Source of the DNA: Hemicordylus capensis
Lineage: Eukaryota > Chordata > Lepidosauria > Squamata > Cordylidae
NCBI RefSeq assembly: GCF_027244095.1
Contig: NC_069657.1
Coordinates: forward strand, 6,334,001 to 6,398,000
Direction of reading: 5' to 3'
DNA length: 64,000 bases
Made by a program: the position numbers and the translations under genes. The first letter of the stretch is position 1; each line of letters begins with the position of its first letter. Below, in pieces: positions 52,985 through 63,589 of this stretch. The notes under the pieces are model-generated. The model did not search any database and was not told the origin of the DNA. It saw only the letters and a list, made by a program, of their open reading frames with translations.

Positions 52985-53763
52985 CTCCAGACAGCACAAG
53001 CAGCTCATGTGAGAGCCTTGTGCTGGTCCTCAAGCACAGGGTACGTCAGGAGGTCAGCCAGTGACTGGGAGGGTTTCCAACGGGGTCTTTCCCAGATCTT
53101 GGGAACTGAGCCCGGGATCTTCTGTGAATGCCACAGAGTTGAAGCCCCTTTCAGAGTCTGGACTTAAGTGGGAAGAGCAACTGTTCCCCTTGAATAGCAC
53201 CTCTAGGTTAGTGAATTGCACCCAACTTAGCAGCTTAGTTGAAATTAGATGCAGAAATTGCATGGCAGGACAGAGAAGCATTTGTTCCTGAATGAGAACC
53301 AAAAATCTGCTTCTACTTTGTGACTATTTTCAGAATGGCTGGTTTGGTTAATAAACAAGAAAGAACATGTGGCCAGCTAGGGAACGTGTTCATGTTATTC
53401 TTATGGGACAGGCGGTTGCCTTTGTTAGGCTTCACAGACATGGGAACTGACAATGAGGAGGAGTTCCAGACGGTTCTTCCGAAAGGGGTGCCTTTGATTC
53501 CGTCCACCCGGGCCCTGAGGACAACCAAGAGGAGCACTAATTATGGGAGAAGCACCTCCCCCCCGACTCATGGCAGCTGCCACAAGAGAAGATCGGAAAA
53601 TGAGTGGGATGGCTCGGAATCCAAGTTTCCATGTGCAGGCTGGGGGCAGTGGAGGCGATGGTGCTGAGCACGCTGCTTTGTGGCTTGAGAAATAGCTCTC
53701 TTTACGAGGCAGTGCTTCACATCTTGCGCACTGCGGCCACACGTGGCAGCTGGGTCCTGCTAA
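52985..53763. other. unassigned intergenic DNA
   Basis: No supportable gene. A LINE-like phrase (ATCCCTTTTTGAAAATTGG), shared with the CR1 copy near 17593, lies just upstream at 52750-52810. Confidence 0.4.
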
Positions 53764-54006
53764 TGAGTAGCCATTGATGGAGAGGTCCATCAATGGCTAC
53801 TAGTCGGAGGGCTGTGGGCCACCTCCAGTCTCAAAAGGCAGGATGGCTCTGAGAACCAGTTGCAGGGGAGAAATGGCAGGAGAGAGGGCACACCCTCAAC
53901 TCCTGCTTGTGGCTTCCAGCAGCATCTGGTGGGCCACTGTGAGAAACAGGATGCTGGACTAGATGGGCTTCCTTGGGCCTGATCCAGCAGGGCTGTTCTT
54001 ATGTTT
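53764..54006 (+). mobile_element. CR1 3' tail
   Basis: GATGGAGAGGTCCATCAATG, CCAGTTGCAGGGGAGAAATG and GCCTGATCCAGCAGGGCTGT. Confidence 0.85.
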
Positions 54007-54042
54007 AATCATTGTTATTAGCTCAAGCAGGAAGTGAAAAAT

Positions 54043-54565
54043 TAGGGGAGGAGAGCTGGTCTTGGGGTACTGAGCACGAATGGTCCCCTTTGCTAAGCAG
54101 GGGCTGCCTTGGTTGGCATTTGTATGGGTAACTATGTGTGAGTGCTGTAAGATATTTCCCTTAGGGGATGGGGCCATAGCTCAGGGGAAGAGCAAGAAGA
54201 TCCCAGGTCCATACTGGGATCATAACATAGCAGCCAAGAGATAGGGCTGTAGCTTAATGGAGAGCATCTGTGCAGAAGGTCCCAGGTTCAATCCCGAGCT
54301 TCTGCAGGTAGGGCTGGGAAACATTCCTATCGGAAACCTTGGAGATCTGCTGCAAACACGTGTAGGCAGACCAGGGGTTCCTTCCCCACCAGGGTCCCTC
54401 CAGGTGTTTCTGAACTACAACTCCCATCATCCCCAGCTACTGTGGCGGGGATGCTGGGAGTTGTAGTCCAGCAACCTCTGGAGGGACCCTGGTTGGGAAC
54501 CCCTGGTGTGTAGACCATACTCAGCTAGATGGACCGATGGTCTGGCTTCGTATAAGGCAGATTCC
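54043..54565 (+). mobile_element. 5S/tRNA composite SINE with two tRNA-like parts and a nested hAT
   Basis: The 5S-like head TTTGCTAAGCAGGGGCTGCC and GTGTGAGTGCTGTAAG matches the end of 5S rRNA best of all copies. A tRNA-like part follows at about 54168-54215 (GGGGCCATAGCTCAGGGGAAG) and a second at about 54243-54300 (GGGCTGTAGCTTAATGG, box B GGTTCAATCCC). The body is split by a hAT MITE, and the tail is CTAGATGGACCGATGGTCTG. Confidence 0.83.
54372..54505. mobile_element. hAT MITE nested in a SINE
   Basis: CAGGGGTTCCTTCCCCACCA to TGGTTGGGAACCCCTG, with CTACAACTCCCATCATCCCC arms. Flanks GTAGGCAGAC / GTGTGTAGAC are a likely diverged duplication of the SINE's GTGTAGAC. Confidence 0.85.
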
Positions 54566-55995
54566 TCTGAAATTCTGTATTATTATTATCATCGCTCCAA
54601 ATATTTATATGCTGCTTTTCAACCAAGAAGTCCCCCAAACATTCTTGCTGTGCATGTCAGTCCGCCTCTGACCTTTGTGGTCTGCAGGGGCGGGGTGTCC
54701 GAGGGGCTTGCTTGTGGGGAGGCAGGGGCTGCTTTGAAGGCCCCAAAGCACGTGCCTGCCTGCCTGCCCCCCCTGCCATGATGTAGACATCTCAACAGAT
54801 CTCACGAGAGCACCACCCATCCCCAGGGCTCCTTCCCCACCAGACAAGCCGCCAAAGGCCGCTTCTCAGTGCAGCGAGGAGCAGGAAGCCGTGTCCGTCC
54901 CCGGCTGCAGAGCGGCGTAGCGGCCTCTTTGCGAAGCATGAGGAATGAGGAGGACAGTGGTGGGAAGATAAACAAGAGAGCTTGGGGGGCAGGCAGAGGA
55001 CTGAGCAGCTGCACAGGACCCCCTTGAAAGCCAAGAGATGACTAATTGTGGAGAGGGGAGCTGGAGAAATAGCCGCCCCCCCCCCGCCCCATGTCTTTGG
55101 GACTTCCTCTCTCTGCTCCACCAGACCACTCTCCGCTATCTCCGGCACGGCTCTCCCACACGCCGGCCTGGAGCCCTGCGGGGACTGCTCTGCGCTCCTT
55201 TTGAGGCCAGGAAGCGTGCCTCTGCTTCCTCCATCCTTCAATCCAGGGGTGCCTGGCGGCACGAAGGCCCCAGTTGGTATGGGGGCTGCCATGGCCATAC
55301 CGTCTCCCTGGAATTCCTTCCACTCTTTTGCCTGCGTGCCTTTCCCTCCCCTCTTTCTCGGCTGACAGCTCTGCAGATTGGGAACCCGAGATCCTGCGCT
55401 TGGCGATGGCTGCCTGGAGAGAATATTCTTGCTTTTACTGAGGGGGGCCTATGGCCTCTCCCCTGTCACAACAGTGATAAGAAGCACGGCCCGGGTTGGG
55501 CTTCCAGAGTGGACTTGGGGCCCGTGGAAACTAGAGTGAAGCTCACTTCCCTCTGGCCTCAGCCTCACCATTGTTCCACATCCCCCCAATCCCCCAGCGG
55601 CAGGAAATTCCAGGAGCAGCATTCGAGAGGGCCAATTCCCCTTGTGCGGAGATGGTGATGATGCACACTGGAGGTCCTGGGGGTGCCCTTCATAAGAGAC
55701 CACTGATGCAAAAACATTCCAGTGGAGCGTTTGGTAAAGAGGGAGTCCACTTACTCCCCACACCCACACACCCTGGCAAGCTGCTGCCCCAACAGCCAGA
55801 AATGCCTTGCAAATTTTGTAAGCAAGCTCCAGACTATGATCCCGGCTCTCCTTTGCTATTAGTAGTACTAATCATCAGTGACTTAAGATTGTTATCTGCC
55901 ATCAGGTGTTCTCGAAAGCTGAGACCGAGAAGGCCATTTTGCATAAGCCTTTGTTTATGGCAGAAGCAGAAATTTAGATTTTTATTTTGTTAACC
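54566..55995. other. unassigned intergenic DNA, partly GC-rich
   Basis: A short L2-like reverse tail at about 54570-54640. 54790-55660 is GC-rich with overlapping open frames on both strands but no recognisable protein motif or splice-bounded exon. Confidence 0.4.
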
Positions 55996-56007
55996 AAACC
56001 ATTCATA

Positions 56008-56029
56008 TGAGAGAGAAAGAGAGAGCGAG

Positions 56030-56063
<34 letters not shown>
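56008..56063. repeat. (GA)n microsatellite
   Basis: Interrupted GA run. Confidence 0.93.
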
Positions 56064-56065
<2 letters not shown>

Positions 56066-56077
56066 CACAACATTATA

Positions 56078-56531
56078 CAGACTGAGTATCCCTTATCTGG
56101 ACTGCTTGGGACCAAGAAGTGTTCTGGATTTGGGATTTTTCCAGATTTTGGAATATTTGCATAATGAGATATCTTGGGCATGGGATCCAGAGTGCCAAAA
56201 CAGACACCAACAGAGCAGGCGCCAAACTGAGCAGGGAGTGGAGGAGGGGGGCTTTCCCTTTTCCCACTAGCGCCAAAGCGAGAACACCAAAAACATTAAA
56301 AAGCTTCACAATAAAAACAGAGCCGCAACTAGAGAGCATGACAGACAAAAGCCCTGCCACTAACAGCCTTCTGAAATAAGTAAGTTTTGACGGCATGTTT
56401 AAAAGCAGCAGAATTGGGAATCTGCGAGAGAGTGAGCCGAGGCGTTTTGTTTTTTGCTTTTGTTATGGCGTGGAGTCCAGATTTTAGAGCATTCCGGATT
56501 TTGGATGTCCGGATAAGGGATGCTCAACCTG
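56078..56531. mobile_element. pogo/Tigger-like MITE, 454 bp
   Basis: Ends CAGACTGAGTATCCCTTATC and GATAAGGGATGCTCAACCTG (a GATAAGGGAT-type inverted repeat), flanked by TA (56076-56077, 56532-56533). Subterminal GGATTTTGGA/TCCAGATTTT motifs occur on both sides. The ends resemble mammalian MER44/Tigger-type elements as I remember them. No transposase. Confidence 0.8.
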
Positions 56532-56551
56532 TAAAAGGGACTAAAAAATGT

Positions 56552-56655
56552 TCAGATTGTGAGCCTTTTGGGGACAGGGGGGACTGTCTTCTTTATGTAT
56601 TTTTCTGTGTAAACCGCTTTGAGAACTGAGCGGTATATAAATATTGTAGTAGTCG
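56552..56655 (+). repeat. recurrent L2-tailed unit, 3' part
   Basis: CAGATTGTGAGCCTTTTGGG, TGTGTAAACCGCTTTGAGAA, GCGGTATATAAATATTG. Confidence 0.75.
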
Positions 56656-57253
56656 TAAAAACTAAAAAGACCCTCTTGGGGTCTTTATATTAGAAAATTA
56701 TATTATTAATTATCATTTTATTAACATTAAAATTATAATATTATTGATATTATAAAACTTGTAACAACATTATAAAAAGGACCAAAAAGCCTCCCACGAA
56801 TGGCCTTTTAGCTCCACCTGCTTTCTTTGGACATGTCCATTCCTTCGCCACCCCTCCCACATTTGACCACACCCCTTCTTTAAGAAACAGATATGACTAA
56901 GAGAAAACAAATCTAATGCAAGGACAGTACTTCTGAGCATGTACAAAATGCCCTCCCCATTGACCAACGACATTCTGCACCCACATACTTGAAATCAAGG
57001 AGCAGGAGGACTTCTCTCCTGGGCAAGAGGCAAGGGGTTCACTTGCAATGTACCTCCAGCACCTCTCCTTTTAGAAATCCAAGCACTGGTGCCTTCGCAT
57101 CCCTTCCTAGCATTCTGGAAACACAGTTCAATCACGTTGTTGAAGCTTCTCAACTTCTCCTCTCTTGTACCACTGCTAAACCTGATGCCTGGAGTCCATG
57201 ACTGTATCAGCTCCCTTTTCACCACTGGAAATGAGGGGCAGGGAAGAGAGAGA
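56656..57253. other. unassigned intergenic DNA
   Basis: Nothing recognised beyond A/T-rich runs. Confidence 0.4.
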
Positions 57254-57458
57254 GGCTAAATTCAGATGAAACTGGAAACCGGAGGGCCTTTCACCTCCGA
57301 TTTCTGAAGCTGCATGTCTGAATTTGGCAAACCGCAGGTCCCTTAAGGGAGCAAAGGGACTTGCAGTTTCCCCTGCCAAGCTCCACTCCGAACTCTCTGC
57401 AAGAATGGAATTTTGCCACCCTTAACTCTGGTTTTGCAGACCCAGCGTTACATCTGAA
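57254..57458. mobile_element. candidate palindromic MITE
   Basis: Left ATTCAGATGAAACTGGAAAC and right TCTGGTTTTGCAGACC ... TACATCTGAAC are imperfect inverted repeats. An inner hairpin GCAAACCGCAGGTCCCTT / AAGGGACTTGCAGTTTCC is clear. Confidence 0.5.
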
Positions 57459-57937
57459 CACTGGCACCGCAGTTTGGGCCCCATGGAACCGGAGTTCCTG
57501 CCTCATTCCAGCTTGATTGGCTGTGCGGGCTGTCCTTCTGACAAGAAGGAAACTGGCACGGCCAACAACCTGCCTCCCTCTGGCTGCAGAGAGGCAGATC
57601 TCCCTGTTGTCTGAACGTGGATGGGAGAGGGGGGACGTGGAATCTCCGTGGAATCTGCAGAGAGACTCTGATACTGAAACCTCTAAACCAGGACTTCTAC
57701 ACTAAAGCTCAGTGGTGAGGGGAAGACACTCTGCACATGTTAAGAGGTACTCTGAACAGAGGCTCAATTAACTAGTGTGGTTAATAGCCATTAATGTGTC
57801 TATGCATTGGGCAGATGCCTTCCAGTCTCTCCCACCTGGACTGGCACTCAGCCCTTGCCACAAACATCCAGGTTCTTTTAAAGGGAAGCATATTAAATCA
57901 TGCACAAGATAATATATGCAGATACATGCAAACTGGA
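57459..57937. other. unassigned intergenic DNA
   Basis: Nothing recognised. Confidence 0.4.
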
Positions 57938-58138
57938 GGTGGGCCATAGCTCAGAGCATCTGCCTGCTTGCATGCAGAAGATCCCACTTCCACTCCCTGG
58001 TAGCATCTCCATGTAGGGCTGGGAAAGACGCCTGCTTGAAACCCTGGAGAGCTGCTGCCAGTCAGTGTAGACAATACTGAGCTAGATAGACCAAGGGAAG
58101 GTCTGACTCAGCACAAAGCAGCTTCTTATGTTCCTGTG
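57938..58138 (+). mobile_element. tRNA-headed SINE without the 5S part
   Basis: The copy begins directly with the tRNA-like part (GGGCCATAGCTCAGAGCATC, TTGCATGCAGAAG), then the shared body (CTGCTGCCAGTCAGTGTAGA) and tail (TACTGAGCTAGATAGACC ... GCAGCTTCTTATGTTCC). It may be a 5'-truncated composite SINE or a monomeric relative. Confidence 0.82.
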
Positions 58139-59329
58139 TACAAACCATAGTTTGTGACCAATACATGACTGCAACATTGTGTGACACAGAATTCATATTT
58201 TTAATAAATATGACAGCCCCAATACTCTTTGCACCCTAAAATAATTAATTAGACATTGTGCTAAAGTTGAGGAACAGGAAATGCTCCATTTCTCCCCAGG
58301 GCATTTTCAACTGATGTCAAATGGCTGAACAATGACTCCTTTTTTGTCAATGCAAAAGGATGTTCTTTGTGACACGGGGAAACAACTGGGAAGAGTCTGG
58401 GTTTCAGCTATAAGTGGACACAAGAGGATGTAAAGAAACATACTCAATGATGGAAAAACACGGCCAACTTCCTAGAATTCAGCTGGTGTGGAAGGATCCC
58501 CCTTTCTTGATCCAGGCGGAGAACTTAATTGAGCAGAGTGTGAGAAGCTCAGTGCTTGATTTCAGCAAGAATAGTGCTGGGCCGGGGTGGGGTTGAGTGG
58601 CACGGAAAGCCACCCTAACCCTCCCTGAGCTGAAGGGCTCAGAGCCAGCTCCAGCCCAGTCCAAATGGACAGGAAGGGCAGCGCCAGCCATTCCCTCCCT
58701 CCCTCCCTCCCATTCATACGTTGGCAGACACAGAAGCACGGCTCTCCAAACTCCTCCACACATTTTGCTGCCCTTTTCTGCAGCAGACAGCTGTGTAGAA
58801 ATTAGCATCAACTGTCTTCATGTCTAATGGCTGCACACATGTGTCTCTGCATGCACGCGCACTGGGTTTGTTTGCATAGCATGCCCCCTTCCTAGGAAGC
58901 GGCAGTCAACAATGGCTTCTCAGTGCATGCAGCAGACCCAGTGGAATTCACACCTGCACAATCAGTACACGCAGTGATGGATTCTATAAGAGGATTTCCT
59001 CCTATTTCCTGTCCAAAGCATGGGAGGAGTCTCACACACACACACACACTCTGGCCATTCCAAATGTTCCAGCAGACTAGTTAGCACTCTCACATAGCAG
59101 AATCCAGCGCTTTCATAAGTATTGCCCAGTTTGTACACAGAAAACGTGCTTTGTATACAAACACAGAGTGAATTCTATCTGTTCTAGGAATCAACCCAAT
59201 TAGCACAATATGCACAGACGAGGGTTTAATATGTGCCAGAGCTCACCAGGGGCCAGTCTTGGTTTTCAAACGCCAGGGTTTAACTCTGGAACATATGCCG
59301 TAAAATTGATTGCAGCGCGCCCTGAGCAG
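58139..59329. other. unassigned intergenic DNA with small simple repeats
   Basis: CCCT run at about 58687-58710 and an AC run at about 59034-59050. No gene is recognised. Confidence 0.45.
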
Positions 59330-59545
59330 ATGCAAAGTGCTTTCTGGGAGTTGCTTCGAAGAAAGAGAGCCCTCTGGATCAGAGCAAAAAGGAAAGGTTG
59401 TGCCGTTGAGTCGAAGATGCATCTAATTCAACATCCACTAGGTGCCCATAGGAAGTCCACAAGCTGGGCACGAAAACAATAGCCCGCTTTCCCCTTGTTG
59501 CTGGGCCCTCAGCAACTGGTCTTCAGAGGTATCCTGCCTCCAGCA
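59330..59545 (-). mobile_element. degraded CR1 3' tail with a Sauria tail fragment
   Basis: AGAGCCCTCTGGATCAGAGC, CTAATTCAACATCCACTAGG and TCAGCAACTGGTCTTCAGAG on the reverse strand. GGTTGTGCCGTTGAGTCG (59398-59415) is a Bov-B-like tail piece. Confidence 0.55.
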
Positions 59546-59627
59546 CGGAGTTTCTATTGAGCTATCATAATGCCATAACCATTGATTCAGCGATTCAGTC
59601 CATGGACCTGGACCAATCCCTTTAAAA

Positions 59628-59759
59628 CAGGGCTGCATAACTTCAATTCTCTAGCTGATGGTGGACGACAGCTCCCATCATCCACAGTGGAGTGGCCAAT
59701 AGTCAGAAATGATGGGAGTCCAACAACAGCCTGGGGGGGGACAATGTTTTGCAGTCCTG
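59628..59759. mobile_element. hAT MITE
   Basis: CAGGGCTGCATAACTTCAAT to CAATGTTTTGCAGTCCTG, 132 bp. Flanks CTTTAAAA / CTTTCAGA are a diverged 8-bp duplication. Confidence 0.8.
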
Positions 59760-59780
59760 CTTTCAGAGAACAGACTCCTT

Positions 59781-60079
59781 ATGTAGGAAGCTGCCATATA
59801 CTGAGTCAGGCCACTGGTCCATCTAGCTCAGGATTGTCTGCACAGACTGGCAGCGGCTTCTCCAAGGTTGCAGGCAGGAGTCTCTCTCAGCCCTCTCTTG
59901 GAGACGCTGCCAGGGAGGGAACTTGGAACCTTCTGCTCTATCTGGAGTGGCTCCATCCCCTGAGGGGAATATCTTACAGTGCTGCTCACACATCACGTCT
60001 CCCATTCATATGCAACCAGGCAGGCTCTGCTTAGCTAAGGGGACAAGTCATGCTTGCTACCACAAGACCAGCTCTCCTC
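59781..60079 (-). mobile_element. 5S/tRNA composite SINE, near complete
   Basis: Reverse copy: tail TAGGAAGCTGCCATATACTG at the left. The right end in reverse complement carries TTAGCTAAGCAGAGCCTGCC and TGAATGGGAGACGTG. Confidence 0.9.
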
Positions 60080-60261
60080 CCATGGGCCACACACCTTCCA
60101 ACAGGGTCCCTCATCATGCTTCAGGTGTCCTTATGAATTGGGGTTCATCATTATGAGTTGGGAAAGAGCCTGGAGACCAGGTGTTCCTGAATCCCTTCAG
60201 CTCCAGCATCCCTTGAGGACAATACAAAGGGGTGTGTGTGTGTGTGTGACCCAACCCGGGA

Positions 60262-60370
60262 GGGGGTGTCTCCAGATGTTGATGGACTAAAACTCCCATC
60301 ATCCCCAGCCAGCCACGATGACCAAAGTCCTTGTCAGAGTTGCAGTCCCAAAACACCTGGGGACCCCAGG
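60262..60370. mobile_element. degraded hAT MITE near the NID2 promoter
   Basis: GGGTGTCTCCAGATGTTGAT, AAACTCCCATCATCCCCAGC and CACCTGGGGACCCCAGG show the family's arms. The terminal bases are lost. Confidence 0.6.
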
Positions 60371-60934
60371 AACAGAGTCCCTGGCACAAGTAGTTCTCTC
60401 CCCCGCCCCGCGAACCTGGGGCGGGGGTGGGTGGGGTTATAGTCTACGGTCTGGAGATCCCGACTGCCTCTCCAGACGGCGGACACGTTTGACAGTTTCC
60501 ACCCACCCGCCGAGTGGAATCCGCCTTGGGTGCGTCCTCGGCACCGAGAGGCGGTGTACAAAAGGGCCGGTTCCAGCTGTGCCGGGGTGTCCTTCCGCCC
60601 GCCTGCGGAGGCGGCGCCAGCCAGGGGCGAGGGTCTTGCAGGCGCACTGCGTGGGGCACGAGGGGAGGGGGGGGAGGCATCGCGGCTGCTGCTGCAGCTG
60701 CGCCAGAGGCGCGCCGAGTAACGAGCGCCAGATGTTGGGGGCGCGCGGCCCGTCCGGCGGGATTGGCCGCTGGCCGGGCGGTGGGCAGCCAATGGCGGCG
60801 CGGGACGGCCCCTCAGGCCCGGCCTCCCGCAGGGTCGCTGGGGGGTGGAGGAGGCGGCTGGCGGGCGGGACTCGGTGCCTTTCGCGAGCCAGCGGCCAGG
60901 CAGCGCGGTCCAGCCCCGGACGGAGCCCAGAAGC

Positions 60935-61153
60935 ATGCCGGGGAAAGGGCGGCGCTGGCGGCGGCTGCTGCCTCTGCTCGCCTCTCTGCTCCTGCCGGGC
61001 TGGGGGGCCGCCCTGCCCAGGGCGCAGCTCTTCCCCTTCGGGGGCCCCCGCCGGGGCGAGCAGGCGCTGCCCGAAGGGGACGACGAGAGCTCGCTGCCGC
61101 TGGCCCTGCCCAGCCCGCTGCCCTTCTACGAGACCCGCTTCAGCCAGCTCTAC
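60935..61153 (+). CDS. NID2: nidogen-2, coding exon 1
   Basis: Nidogen-2 is a secreted basement-membrane glycoprotein that links laminin and collagen IV networks. The exon encodes 73 residues. Residues 1-26 form a signal peptide (positive MPGKGRRWRR, then hydrophobic LLPLLASLLLPGWGA), followed by the mature N-terminus: QLFPFGGP (31-38), EGDDESS (47-53) and PLPFYETRFSQLY (61-73). The FPFG and EGDDESS motifs and the FYETRFSQLY end align with the region before the NIDO domain of NID2; NID1 has EDGDD with a different continuation. The exon ends in phase 0 and the next codon would give V, as in the family's LYV. The ATG at 60935 is preferred over one 90 bp upstream in frame because it directly precedes the signal peptide. 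Later exons lie beyond the window. Confidence 0.92.
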
Positions 61154-61159
61154 GTAAGT
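61154..61159 (+). other. NID2 exon 1 splice donor (GTAAGT)
   Basis: CTCTAC|GTAAGT gives a consensus donor in phase 0, right after the LY codons, where the family's coding sequence continues with V in exon 2. Confidence 0.9.
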
Positions 61160-62217
61160 GCCGCCCGCAGCAAGAAGGCGTCGGGCTGGGACTGGGAGCG
61201 GGGGAGCCAGCCGGGCAGGCAGAGAAGCAGCTCGCCCGCCGGCCGAGGATGGCCCCCTGGAGCGGCGAGCCAGCCCGCTCGGCGGCAGCAAGCGGGGCCC
61301 TTGGCCGGGCGGCTGTTTGCCCAGGACGTTCCTCGCCAGGTCGCCTGAACGGAGCCCAGCAGTGTCTGTCTCCCTCCCTTCCTCCAGCCGGGCTCTCCTC
61401 CGGCCTCGGCCAGAAGCGCAGCAGCAGGACGAAGCGGAGCCGCCGCGCTCTGCCTCCGCTGCTGCTGCTGCTGCGGACACGGCCCCTTCCCTCGCTGCTT
61501 GGCGGCCTCTCCCCGGGGAAACTGGGGGGCGGCGGGTCCGGGTCCCTTCCGAGGCACGCCCCAGAGCTGCGACCGGGGAGCCAGGCTGGGCTGGGCTGGG
61601 CGTCCCCCTGCGCGGAGGTCTCCGTAGCTGCCAACTCACTCGATGACTCGGGAGAAGTTTCCACGAGCCAGCCCAGTGCGCAGCCCCTCCAGCTTGGGAG
61701 CGCAGCAAGCACGGAGCTGCCTGGCGGGGCTGCGGAGGACCCGAATGCGCCGGTGGACGGAGCAGGGCTGTGTCTTTAAGCACCCGATCCGCGCCGCCAA
61801 CACTTTTCTGACCAGCAGCAAATCTGATGATTCTTGAGAGCGGAAAGCTCGAGGGCACGTGCCCACCTGGCGCATCACCCCTCCATGGCCGGATTGCGCG
61901 CGCGCGGCGGGGGTGGTATTGGTGGCTCATCTGAACCGCCCTCCACGTGCAGACTAATCCCAGGGTTTCCAGCCTTGGACCCTCAGATACTGTTGGCCGG
62001 CAGCTCCCTTCACGCACAGACACAATGAACGGGGACTGTAGTTCGGGGACCTAAAGCTGGTGGGGCCCCCAAGTTAAACCACAACTCTTAAGATAGTATT
62101 TTGCCCACCTGGCTCCTGCACAGTTAGGTGGCAGGATGGTGCATCTTATGATGGGGAGGGGGGGGGATTGACCCCCCCACGTGATTAGAACAGGCCAGTC
62201 AGGGCATCATCCAAGCT
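61160..62217. other. NID2 intron 1, GC-rich start
   Basis: 61160-61790 belongs to the CpG island. 61962-62075 has a possible degraded hAT MITE (GACTGTAGTTCGGGG). No second exon (the family's NGIIS-containing region) was found. Confidence 0.5.
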
Positions 62218-62332
62218 AGCCCATATATATAGATATAGATATAGATAGATATAGATATAGATATATCTCTATCTCTATCTATATATCTCTATATATATCT
62301 ATATCTATCTATCTATCTATCTATATATAAAT
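62218..62332. repeat. (GATA)n/(TATC)n mixed microsatellite
   Basis: GATATA runs followed by TATCTA runs, together forming a near-palindrome. Confidence 0.92.
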
Positions 62333-62537
62333 AAATTTTGGAACACCACTTCCCAGATTAAAAGCAACTCCTTTCTAACCATTGGAACAAATTGGCTCTT
62401 TCGTCACCCCACCATTTGACCTTGTCACATTCTACATGTTTGCTGTTCATTCAGCTGAGACTAGTATAGCTAAGTGAATGGTTGAATGAAGTGTTTGTTT
62501 ACATCTTGGATTTAAGGATCCCCCATGGACAAGAGGG

Positions 62538-62836
62538 AGGAGAGCTGGTCTTCTGGTAGCAAGCAGGACTTGTCCCCTCTGCTAAGCAGGGTCCACCCTG
62601 GTTGCATATGAATGGCAGACTTGATGTGTGAGCACTGCAAGATATTCCCCTCAGGGGATAGAGCTGCTCTGGGAAGAGCATCTAGGTTCCATGTTCCCTC
62701 CCTGGCATCTCTGGATAGGGCTGAGAGAGATTCCTGTCTGCAGTCTTGGAGTAGCCACTGCTGGTCTGTGTAGACAACACTGAGCTAGATGGACCCATGG
62801 TCTGACTCAGTATGTGGCAGTTTCCTATGTGCTTAA
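62538..62836 (+). mobile_element. 5S/tRNA composite SINE in NID2 intron 1
   Basis: Head GGAGAGCTGGTCTTCTGG, 5S-like CTGCTAAGCAGGGTCCACCC and ATGAATGGCAGACTTG, decayed tRNA-like part, body, and tail GGTCTGACTCAGTATGTGGC with TTTCCTATG. Confidence 0.9.
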
Positions 62837-63589
62837 GATGGAAAAGAACAAAACATTTTTAAATATATATATTTTCCACCTTATTTCTCCATATCCTTTC
62901 TTCAAAGAACTCAGGGCACTAAGATTGCAATTTAAGACCCCTGTGAGGTGGATCTGGTTGAGAGAGGGAGAGAGAGCACATGTGAACTCTGCTTAGATCT
63001 TCCTGTGAGCTTGATGCTGGATAGAGTATTTGGGACTAGGTGTCTCACGTCTAATTCCAGCACCTAGTAATTGTTCTGCATCTTCCAGTACAGTCTATTA
63101 TTGAACTTTGGAACTCACTGTCACAGGAGCACAGACGTCCCTATCCTTTGAGAACATGCAAAATCCAGAATTATGTGACATTAGTGGTGAAGATTATTTG
63201 GGGGCCTAATTTCTTCAAGCATTCTCCTAAGAAAACCAACAAAATAAAATAAAATGCCAACATAAATGATCATGTCCTAAATGAATTAATATTTTTGCAC
63301 AGTTGCTTAACACTTCCGAGGTGTTAAAAGTCACCACCACCTGCTGTTGCTCACACTTCCAAAAGATGTTCAGGCTTGGACTTTGATGAGTTTCCAGCTG
63401 TGGGACATCTATGGAGGTATCTGGTTGGCCACTGTCAAAGCCAAATGCTGAACTAGAGGGACCTTTGGCCTCGTCCTTAACAGTATTCTAATTGACCTTC
63501 ATGAAATTATTACCATATATTGGGGGCCGGGGGAGAGTTGTCTTAACTTCAAAGTTCTCTTCCTTTCCGGTCAATACAGGTATAATATA
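62837..63589. other. NID2 intron 1, mostly unassigned
   Basis: A degraded plus-strand CR1 tail lies at about 63415-63495 (GGTTGGCCACTGTCAAAGCC, GCTGAACTAGAGGGACC). Otherwise nothing is recognised. Confidence 0.45.

Larger units (their letters stand above)
60400..61790. promoter_or_regulatory. CpG-rich island and promoter of NID2
   Basis: A GC- and CpG-dense block spans the NID2 start. Two CCAAT boxes lie upstream of the ATG: an inverted ATTGG at 60762-60766 and a direct CCAAT at 60789-60793, 27 bp apart and 140-175 bp from the start codon, with GC-rich Sp1-like sequence around them (e.g. GGGGCGGGGG, about 60419). No TATA box was seen. The long frames on both strands here are GC artefacts. 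Confidence 0.75.

Noticed and set aside
54790-55660. Candidate exon cluster in GC-rich DNA
   Set aside because: Open frames exist on both strands, but none has a protein motif or clear splice boundaries.
60437-62023. 528-codon minus-strand and 421-codon plus-strand frames around NID2 exon 1
   Set aside because: GC-island artefacts overlapping the recognised NID2 exon, with low-complexity composition and no motifs.
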